A DNA stretch of 64,000 nt from NCBI GenBank assembly GCA_951799425.1, contig OX637399.1, forward strand, positions 16,422,501 through 16,486,500. Reading direction: 5' to 3'. Below the pieces are notes generated by a model that searched no databases, was not told where the DNA came from, and worked only from the letters and a program-made list of their open reading frames with translations. Origin of the DNA: Ilex aquifolium (lineage: Eukaryota > Streptophyta > Magnoliopsida > Aquifoliales > Aquifoliaceae). Numbering within the stretch: the first letter of the stretch is position 1; every line of letters starts with the position of its first letter. Positions 14,501 through 25,500 of this stretch are shown piece after piece. Both the position numbers and the translations under genes were made by a program.

Positions 14501-17500
14501 AGTCTATGCCATTAACCTCTTGTTTTTTTGTTCCTAATTTTCCCTTTAAATTGTTATTGTTGAGTCATTAATTATGTCCATACAGTGTTCATGAATGTTC
14601 TCTTCATCTTGTATTTTTCAAGATTTCAAGATGAAGAAGGTGCCTTCAGTGCTACTGTGTCTCATTTTCAGTGACTCTTTCAATTGGGTCGTCCATTTTT
14701 GCAAAAGTTGTGTTAAGTTATCCTTGGTTTGAGTTCTTCTTCTGTATTAGAATGTGAGGTCTCTTAATTAGGCAAACAACATCACAACAATTCTTTTTCT
14801 CCTAGTTTTTCAAGTTGTTAGTCTAGTTATTTCTTGTTGTTCATACAGACATTTGGCCTCCGGTAAGAGTCAAAAGTATTTAAGGGTGGACACAATAAAT
14901 TATATCCAAAAAAATAGCTAAATTTATATATATATAATTAAGAAAAAAATTTTGACGGTGGGCCAATGCCCCTTGACCCCTACATAGATCCGCCCTTTGA
15001 TTTTAGGTCAATTGAAAGCCATTTCACCTTCAAATTTTGAATATAGAACGAAAAGAATACATAAATTTGTAGATCAAGACAAATTTTAAGGGTGGACACA
15101 ATAAACTATATCTAAAAAAATACTCAAAATTTATATATATAAAATTAAGAAATTTTTTTTGAGAGTGGGCCAGTGCCCCTGGCCTGCTGGCCCCCACATA
15201 GATTCACCCTTGCTCACAATAAATGTCGAAATGTTGGATTGAGCAACTTTAAACCAAAATTTGGGGTCATTTATCTCAACTTATTAGATGGAGCTTAGTT
15301 TTTTTGGAGCTCTTGTATATAACCCATGTAAATCAGTTTTATGATTGTACCTTAGTAGTCCAAATTGAAATATCTCAGCTACCTTTCCAAAAAAAGGGAA
15401 GAGCCTCTATAGGGATATGACAATATATGAGCAAAATTAAGTCCAACCCGTTTATCATTCGCATAAGTTCTGATTTTTCATAAGGAATTAGAGTTGAAAT
15501 ATTCAGAGGATAAAATAGAGAAGGCTAATACAACATGAAAATAATAATTGCATTAGTGCTGGAGCCAGATATCCATTTTAGTGAGAGCAAAACTATGAGC
15601 AAAAAACTTAACCAAATGGTATAAAAAAATCTTTTCGGACTTCCATTAACGAGGATTGTATTGAGGGGTATTTTCAAATGAAGAATTCTTAAAGATAAAA
15701 TATAAGAAAAATATTAAGACCCAACACTAAGCTACTATGTGAAAATAAAAGAAAAAACAAAATCAATCCGGTATCAACAAAATATGAACAAACAAAGACA
15801 TGAACTTTGCATAGTATATTTTAACGTCATCGTATATGAAAGTGCCACACAATGTCATTGTTACAAATCTCAAGAATCATTAATAATTGAACAATTTTAT
15901 AATGAAATTTCTCATCAATTTTCTTTCAATCTATTTGAGAAATTAATTTTTTTGGAAAGGTATAAATGCTTTTGTGTTAGCATATTTTACCATTTGCATT
16001 TATTTGTGTTACTACGTCATGAGCCATTTAAAAAAGAATTAGATGCAACTATATAATTAATTCTTAAAAATAAAATAGTGAATTAAATAATAGAGGTAGC
16101 CGAGGGTATTTTACATCTGTCTTACTCAGTTAAAATATGTCTTCGTAGATTACGAAAAACCTTATAATAGAACAATACAACAATAAGAAAGTGACATGTT
16201 TGGAAAGTAATATCGTAGAAAAGCAAAACAATAGGAAAGTAGCATTCTAACGCACTCTCTCAAGCTGAAGCTTATAGATTAAAAATGCCTAGCTTGGAGT
16301 AAAGACTCCTAAAGGTGAACCGTGCCAATGGCTTGGTGAGAAAATCACCGAGTTTACTGCAATATCCCTATGTAGACAGTAAGGTTGATAAAACCAAAAT
16401 CTAAGTGATTGCTTCAGACCATTCAAGGACTTCTTTAATTAACACAAGCTACCACGATCCTCCACCAGAGTAATAAACCTGAGTCATGGTTCTAGGTGAA
16501 GTCTAAGATATCACTTTAGTTTTATGGAGAAGCAATTAACGACCACACCAAACCAAACAATTACAAACGACGATCACGACAACATAGATGACGACAAAGG
16601 ACAAACACACCAACAGTAGCACCACCAATAATGCCGACACAAACAAATACAGTTAACAACACCACAAAGAACCATATACAACAACAAATTGAATTGAAAT
16701 AATGGAAAATAGGGTAAACCAAGTAGAATCGGAGTAGAATCGGCCAAAAAAAGGCTGAACCAGTGTTGAAGACCACAAAGCCAATATTGAATCAGGATGA
16801 AAACTACAAAACTAGCACTAAACCATGCTAAAACACTGAGTTAGAGCTGCACCAGGATGAAAACCACTAAAGTAGTACCCAGCTGTGTTGAAAACCGCTG
16901 AATAGATGCTAAATCAGGTTGAAAACACTGAACCGACATTCAACGAGATGAAACCAACTAAACCAACATCAAACTAGACTGAAAACCAAAAATTGACACT
17001 AAATTGGATTGAAAATACTAAATCAGAATTGAACTAGGATGAAAACCACTAAACTAACACTAAATTTGGTTGAATATCATTGACCCGACATTAAATCGGA
17101 TTGAAGATACTAAAATCCGCACCAATGATCAGACACCAGAGACAGACATGTATTTAGCACCTCACAACACCTGATAATGGTCACAATAGCTGATGATCAA
17201 CTGATTAATATACCCACAACAATTGATGAGCAATTGATTAAGATACCAGCGACATGGAAACTACAATTTAGAGTGATTTCAGGGACGACAATAACGGGCA
17301 AACACACAGAGGACTACAACTTATTGTGTGCTAGGCTGGTCCAACCACTAGACGAGTGAGGCACTCGCCTTGGACCAGAGCCACTCACCAAAGTATCTTG
17401 CTCTGATACCAAGTTGAAACTTGAATAATTGTATGTTAGAGCTTAGGAAAAGAAAGAAAAAAAACAAAAAAAAAAACAAGGTGTGAGACAATATTGTGCA

Positions 17501-20500
17501 GCATGTGTTGCCAACACCTTGTCACATTTTTATAATAGATTGATATTGAAGACAAGCACAATATTAGGTATGTAAAACATAATAGAAAACTACATAATAG
17601 GGAAAAAAAATAATAAGAAAGTAGTATTCTAACAGAGACAAAACAGTGCATTAAACATAAATCGGGGGATTATCGGTTGGGTCAATTGACTATCTTTGGA
17701 CCTAGATGACCATCTTTTGCAAAATAAGTAGGACTTCACTAATTAGACTTAGGCTTTTGGTAATTCTATTCCTCACATTATATGAATTGATCAAATAGGC
17801 CAATGTGGGTGAAATGAGAAAATGACTAAAATGCCCTTAGGGTGAGTTAATTAAGGAAAGAAGCATAAAGGACTTAACTCCAAGCCGAAGCAAAAACATC
17901 CAATTTGGAAGAAAAAGGTGAGTAGTCCTATCCCCCCGGGGGGGACTGCTGACACATGTTTACTCTTTCAAGACTAATGAGTACTATTTTTGTTGTATGT
18001 ATCAATTAAAAGTTACGTTACAAGTTGTAACGAGTGTGTCATGTAATGGGTTGTTAGTAAAATGTAACTGTATACTTTCCTTAGATAAATAGGTAGGTAA
18101 TACATAGAGAGGAGACAGTTGATTGTGATGTTGTTCTCTTGCTTCCCCTCTATCATTGGCCTCTTGCCTTTTGTTTTAATGACTTCAAAGCTATTTTTGG
18201 GGAGCTAGTTGGCCAAGGCTTAGTTGTTTGTCTCCTTGTTTCATTGTTAAGTAACGTACTGTTTGATAACGCTCTTTTTGAGTAGTTTTTTACATTCATT
18301 AAGCATTTTTGTTTGGAGCATTCCTTTTTCTTTGTCCAAGTTTGCTCTTTTCTTACAACCTTTCTCTAATGTATTTTGTACACCCACACACAGATATAAG
18401 TGCATTCCTTATACACTAAGATGTATATAGATCATTTTTTGAATTGAATATGCTTTTTTTTAAAATAAAATAATATTTTTGTTTTTGCTTAAAAAAAGTT
18501 ACTTTTGTGCTAGTGTAGCTGACACTGGCATAAAAGATGAGGGTTACGTTAGGTAGCTGACAGGCAGTGTAAAATCTCGTCAAACCAAACATGAACGTGA
18601 ATCCAATGAACATTCGCATAAATACTAGGACATTCCCCCATAAGCGATGCATTGCACCAGCCTCCGGTCGGAAAGTTAGCGAGGGGCGCCGCATTTTAGT
18701 CGTTTGGATGTGTTGAAAAATTCGCAAGGGTTCTTGCGCCATGCTGAACGAGCGCGGTCAAAGAGGTTAGTCTAGGTTAGCAACTTGGAATATAGGAACT
18801 CTAACAAGTAAATGAATTGAGTTAGTTGAAACTATGATTAGAAAAAGTGTTAATATAGCGTGCATACAAGAAACTAAGTGGGCAGGGGCTAAAACTAGGG
18901 AAATAGAAAATACAGGATATAAACTTTATTACACAGGAAAAGATGGACATATAAATGAAGTAGGAATAATAGTAGATCCACATCTTAAATAAGAGGTAGT
19001 GACAATTTTTAGGAAAGGAGATAGAATAATATTAATCAAACTTGTAATCGAGGGAAGTATAATTAATATTATTAGTGCATATGCATCTCAAATAGGATTA
19101 GATGATCATATTGAAACTTAATTTTGGGAGGATATGGATGAAGTAATAAGAGCAATACCAATGGGCTACAAGAGAAAGAGTATATAGACTTTAATGACCA
19201 TATAGGAAAGGATTGGATTGGTTATGATAGTGGACATGGATTTAGGAATACGAATGATGTCGGAGATTGTATCTTAGATTTTGCTATAGCTTATGATAGC
19301 AAATACATATTTCAAAAAGAGGGATGAGCACTTAGTAACTTTTGAAAGTGGATTAAATAAAAGTCGGATAAATTTTTTCTTAACTAGGTGAGGGGATCAT
19401 AGTGTAAAGTCATCCCAAGTGAGCATAACCACACAACTTAGGATAATGATATTAGATATGTGTATTAACCACAATATAAGAAATAAGAAAGAGATTAAAA
19501 ATTCAAGAACTATATGGTGGAATTCGAAAGGAGAAAAGATAGATTTGTTTAAAAATAAAATACTAAAAGAATTAGTGTGGGATTTAGAAGATGAAACAAA
19601 AATATAATGTGGAACACAATGGTCGAACGTATTAAAAAAGTAGCTATCGAGGTTCTTGGAGAATCAAGTGGTAATAAACCATTGGCAAGAAAAACTTGGT
19701 GGAATGATGAGGTCCAAATGGCGGTAAAAGTAAAAAGAGAGTGCTATAAAACATAGCAGAAAACAAAAAATGAAGAAGATTTTATAAGTTACAACTGTCA
19801 AATAAAGAAGTAAAAAAGTGGGTAAGAGATGCTACGTACAAAGCATATGATGACCTTTACTCTAAACTAGACACAAAGGATGGATAGAAAAAGATATATA
19901 GACTTTAAGAGAGAAAAACTAGAGATGTTAATCATACTATATGTATTAATAGTGAAGACTCTAGGGTTTTGGTACAAAATGAGGAAATTAAATAAAGGTG
20001 GAAGAATTATTTTGAAAAGTTACTAATATGATTTTACTTTTCGCAGGGAGGAAAAAGAAGTGATGGCAGGGCTTCACATGATATACGACTAATTAACTCA
20101 CGATGTGGACTACTTCCTAGAGCACATGGAAGTACTCTTTTCACACGTGGAGAAACACAGGTTGGTTGAAGTGAAGTTTTAATGTCAAGAACATTTAGCC
20201 ACTATGCTTGTGTTTCTAAAGATCACATTTATAATGTTCTTCATCAAGTACTAATTCCAACATATATGTACTGTCCCGTGAGCAATATTTTTCACATGTA
20301 ATGTGTCTCTGATAGAATTGTTGATGTTACAAGATCAGAGTGATTGCTTTGATATTTTGTATCAGACTACTATCTATTTAGGCATGCTTCTTTTATAGAT
20401 TCTTCTCCCGCAAATTAGTTACTCTTATTGCTTTTAATACATTTAAGATGTCCATGCATGCACTTTAACGAACTGTTCGACCAAAACACGAGTGTTTGAA

Positions 20501-22462
20501 AATTGAAATTCCCATGTTCCAAAATATTTATCATTTGCGGGATGTTTCTTCAAATGTTTCAGAATCAAGACTCCAAATTTTTCCTATTCTTCGAAACGAA
20601 ATTTTTTCCCTTGTTTATAGTATTGCGCTTAACCTGTTTTCCCACTAATCCACCCCAGCATCCTGATATTGGTATACGATCCTATCTCAATGTTTTGCAT
20701 TATGAAATGTATTATTTCTTATTCATTTCATAAACTTTCAAGCAATGTTGAGTATATGTTTGTCTATATATATCTTCGTTACTTTAGCAGCTGTGGCATT
20801 TGATTGGCATATAAAGCAATCGTGATCTTTTGTGCAGTACATTCCTCAATTTCTTCAATTACCAAATGTTGAAATATAAATACTTAAGTTACACATTCTC
20901 CAACAGTTTAAGTTGGTTAAGCTTTTGGAGTAGATGGTTGTTTATATTAATATCGGAGCAGGAGGTCTTATGTTCGAATCTTGCTGCAACCCTAATTATT
21001 AAAAGATTTTCATGTGCTGGCCCAAAATCTTGTTTGCACGTGAGGGGCCGTGTTGAAATATAAATACTTAAATTACACCCTCTCCAACAGCTTAAGCTTT
21101 TGGAGCAGATGGTTGTTTAACACCAAATATTCAGATGTTTCCCTGTGCAAGTTAAATATGAAGCTTATTTACGTCTTAATTATGGAATTTTTGATAAGTG
21201 ATTTGTTACTTGTTACTAATGCAATGAAGAACGGCGTTACACTATTTAACTATAGACAAGGTTTTCATGTCATTGAATGGTGAAAAAGGATCATGTAGCC
21301 AACCCCATGTATTTAGATTTCAGACTTTTTAACCTAGATTATACTTCAGCAATTCAATTTGGTTTGCAAGATGATGTGGTTTTTTTTTTCCTTTCTTTTA
21401 AAAACTTTGATTTTCTTAGTTTTGCTTTTATTTTGGTTTTACAGTCATTAGCAGTAGTTACACTTGGTGATAAACAAATGGCACAAAGAATAGACAATCT
21501 TGTAGATGAGGATGATGTGAAGAGATTCTATCTTCAGGTGTGTGTATCTAACTTTCATTTTTGGCTTATAATGGCGAAACTTGTCCTTTTGTCTCTGCCA
21601 AAGAGGGACATGAATTTGTGTGCTAGCATGCTTTTCAAAAACTGGATTACCTTTATTTTTCTTATTGTGTCATATCGGTTCCTGTTCTTCTGGACTCCTT
21701 GTTTAATTCCATTAGATATCTGTCTCCCAAAGTGGCTGCCATGGAATGTAACTTGCATTTGAATCAATTGTGCAGCTAACGATATTATCTTTAGTGAATG
21801 TCTGGCCCCTATTTCTGACTTTCTCTAATCATATATCACTTCTTCATTAGCTTTTCACTGCAACTAACAGCAGTCTATGTTACCCTAATTTTTTTTGTCA
21901 ATATGTTACCTAGAGTTGCATAGCTGGATTTTTCGGAAAAAATAAGTTTTGAGACAAAAGATTATGCAAATGCATTTTTCTCTTGTGAGGCAAAATTGTG
22001 GACGGAAGAAGAAAGGTGATAGAAGATTTACAAGCAATTTTTCAGCAGCCTTATGGGGGGAAAAAGAGCTAAAAAAGACAAGATAGGACATATATGGATG
22101 TAATTGCTGCATATATTTGAAACTTCTTTAGTTGTCTGTCATCTCCCACACTATCGGTAAATAATGCTGTCTCCATGAATTCTCAGTTACATGTATTTTT
22201 TATTTGGAATTTAACTCTCAATGCCTATGTGGAATTCCTCTGCTTTGTTCATATTCTTATATTTTAGACTGCAGATTGTGATTTAGCTAAGCAATTTCAA
22301 TAAAGCCATGAAAATACTGTTGCACAAACGTCTAAACCTCCATAGCAAAGCATTATTTGGGGTTTTAAATTTCTAAGTACATCGAACTCAATGAATTAAG
22401 GTGCTAGTTCGATATTTGCATATGTTCCCGCTTAACATCAAGGCCAGATCATGATATGGGAT

Positions 22463-22506
<44 letters not shown>

Positions 22507-25500
22507 AGCTCTAACCTATGGCATGGCCAACCCCATCTATATGGTTTCAAAATAATATTTAATGCTTTGATTGAACTTGATATCATAATCTGTTACAGTA
22601 TGGGATCACAGAATGCCACCATGCAAGAAAACGTAATTGGGAGATGTTAAAGTTGTGACAAGAACTCTCATTTTGTTGGTGTTAGAGGTTCGCAAATGTT
22701 GCTTATAGCGAGCCTCAGGGTGCATGGTATGTGCCATAAGCAAGGCTCATAACTTAGTGAACATGCTTGGTAGAATTGGAACCTCTAGGTTAGACCTTTG
22801 AGGCATTTTTATAGGCTTAATTTGTCACACCCCAACTCCAAGGGCATGACCGGCCGTGAACCATAGATCCATAACCTATGGAACACGTAAGCCTAACAAT
22901 ATCTAATAATATAGGAGTGAAAAACAACATTAACACTAAATTGATCTTATGTCAATATGTCAAAGTCAACATACCTAAACTTGTTTGCCCCAATTATCCA
23001 AACAAGTAAAGATGGTTATACGATATATGCTACGGAGGTCACAACACTATTAGTCCCCAATCAATTCCCTGAGTCCACTATTGGCACTCCAATCTTTTAC
23101 CTGAAAAAAATTTATAATCCAACGGAATGAGCTTAAAGCCCAGTGAATGGAAAGGCATGCATAAAGTGGCTGAAAAACATATTTGGCATACGACATGTAA
23201 AACAAAGATTTGGAAAAATAACTTCATCAAGATAACCAAGTTCTCAAGAATAACACAATCGGATTTTAACAAGGAATCATACCACAAAGGTGAATCATAT
23301 CATAATGGTGGAGACTGCACGATATCCAATAATCGATGGAAACCAAATACTAAATGTCAGAATATAAGATAATCAATTTTTCAAGAATAACACAATTGGA
23401 TTTCAACAAGAAAGCATACCACAATGGTGAATCATATCATAATGGTGGAGACCGTACGATATCCAGTAATCGGTGGGAACCAAATACCAAATGCCAGAAT
23501 ATATCTCAGGGTTGGATCCAACATCGTTCTTAGGGTCACCACAGGTTGGCGCCCGGGAACTATTCCCTAAGACGATCCGGTGAAGGTCACCAGGACGCAC
23601 CAGGCACTGTTCCTTCAACCGTTGAGCACTAGGGTCACCACAGCCTCCCCCGGGTCTGTTCCCTAGTGGCCAGAGTCACCCGCACACAGAGGAATAATTT
23701 CCCTGGACTTTCAATCATGGTCTCATTCACTATTACAAAGTGATTATATCTCAGGGTTGGATCCAACATCGTTCTTAGGGTCACCACAGGTTGGCGCCCG
23801 GGAACTGTTCCCTAAGACGATCCGGTGAAGGTCACCAGGACGCACCAGGCACTGTTCCTTCAACCGTTGAGCACTAGGGTCACCACAGCCTCCCCCGGGT
23901 CTGTTCCCTAGTGGCCAGGGTCACTCCACATAGAAGAATAATTTCCCTGGACTTTCAATCATGGTCCCATTCACTATCACAAAGTCTCACCATATAAACA
24001 AGTGATGGAGTCACAATACTTCACAAAAGTATTCATCAAGTAAGGAGAATCGTATGCCACAAGTATTTAGACACTTAGTCAAACATTTTGGAAAGGTAGT
24101 AATGAACAAGCATGATGTAATATTTTGAAAGTTTTTAGGGATACGAGGAATTTTCGAAGATACGTAGCATGCCAAACCACTCACCTCAAGTCCAAAGGAA
24201 ATGCTTTGTCACCCGAAGTAGAGTGAGATGTTGCCGATGCCTTTCCTCTTTCTCTCACAATTTCCTTTCTCTTTTGATGAGGTTCTCTTCTTTCATTCTT
24301 CTCTCTTTTACTCTCTATTCTTTCTCTCTCTCTTTAGTGGGAGGTCACCAATGTGTTTTCCTCCCAATTCAATAACCAAGTCCCCTATTTATAGGCCTTC
24401 AAGACTCCTAGGAGTACTCTAGAATGTGGACATGTGTCATTCTTTCCTTGGTGTGGGGAACCTTCCTTCATTTCCTTACTTGGAACTTTCTAGGTTCCAA
24501 TTGTAGATTTTTATACAATGGTTAATTCTCCACATCTCTAGAAGTCTCCATACTAATCTAGGACGTTGTGGAGTACTCTTTATCTCTCTAAAATCTTCTA
24601 AAACCTTCCGGAGTGCTCTAGGTTCCTCGATGTTCTAGAACCTTCTAGATCTTTCTAGAAACTTCTTCAACATTCTAGATTCTTCTAGACTATTCTAGGT
24701 TATTCTTGAACTTTCTAGAGACTTCTCCAACATTCTAGATTCTTCTAGAATATTCTTGATTTTTTTAGAAACTTCTCCAATATTCTAGATTCTTTTAGAC
24801 TATTCTAAATTCTTCTTTAACATTTTTCTTATTCCTTCCAAGATAATATTCTCTAACTAGTTCCTTGCCAAAATAGAACGGGGTATTACATAATTGCCCA
24901 CGTACCTTTTAGAAATTTTCTGTCATTGTAAGCTGTAAAATTAGAAACATGTGATGAAGAATGGAGGAAAGGTGAATAAAAAAGAAAAGAGAACAAAAAC
25001 TGGAAAACAAAGGGAAAGAACAGATGTGAAAAATGTATGAAAGTTATATGCTGTTATGTAATAACTCTGTTACAGGTATGATAGCGACTGATCTAAATAT
25101 GATGCAGAATTAAATAGTAATAAGGCAATCACTCGAGACAGATTTGTTTTCAGAAAGTAGACATAAAGATACTTACATGGAAACCCTTGCAAGAAAATCC
25201 ACAACCTCATCCAGCCACACACACACTATATGGAAACATGTAGAGAAGGACTTGACTTCACTTACAATCTTGATTACTCTAGTTAAGCAGTAGCCCTCAC
25301 ACAACCTTGATACTTCACAGCCGGCAGCTGGTTCCTGGAGCACATGCCGCTATTCAACACCTTCAACTTGTGTGCTGATATACTAGGGGTGCAACTCGGG
25401 CGGGTTGGGCGGGTTGAGATGTCAATCCTAGCCCAACTTTAGGCATATAATCTTCAACCTTAACCTTAACCCTAACCCTACCGAGGTATTCAACCCTAGT

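Larger units (their letters stand above)
12457..15212. mobile_element. Outer hAT-type MITE with perfect 8-bp TSD, split by an inner copy
   Basis: The left end is CAGGGGCGGAGCCAG and the right end reads, inverted, CAAGGGTGAATC. A perfect 8-bp duplication CTCACAAT flanks it at 12449-12456 and 15213-15220, so the borders are secure and the hAT superfamily is indicated. Without the inner insertion the element would be about 940 bp. The interior is AT-rich, non-coding and shares long blocks with the inner copy, such as ATTCTATATATGTTAATAAA and AATTCGATAAAAATCTAAG. Confidence 0.85.
22823..24890 (-). mobile_element. 2.07-kb solo LTR with TSD TAATT
   Basis: On the minus strand it starts TGTAATACCCCG and ends GGGGTGTGACA, so the ends are TG...CA and also a short inverted repeat. 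Perfect 5-bp duplications TAATT flank it at 22818-22822 and 24891-24895, which is LTR-retrotransposon behaviour. No coding sequence and no second LTR are present, so it is a solo LTR. Orientation is taken from a canonical TATA box on the minus strand. It has two internal tandem duplications (about 137 and 245 bp units). The lineage is not identifiable from the LTR alone. Confidence 0.85.

Noticed and set aside
15739-16056. 105-codon open frame in intron C-D
   Set aside because: Strongly AT-driven composition, no motif, no splice or promoter context.
23520-23960. Tandem 245-bp units as satellite or CRISPR-like array
   Set aside because: Only two copies, no spacer pattern, and they lie inside an LTR with a defined TSD.
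24169-24422. Open frames of 64-68 codons rich in Ser, Phe and Leu
   Set aside because: They arise from the C/T-rich stretch of the solo LTR and have no protein features.
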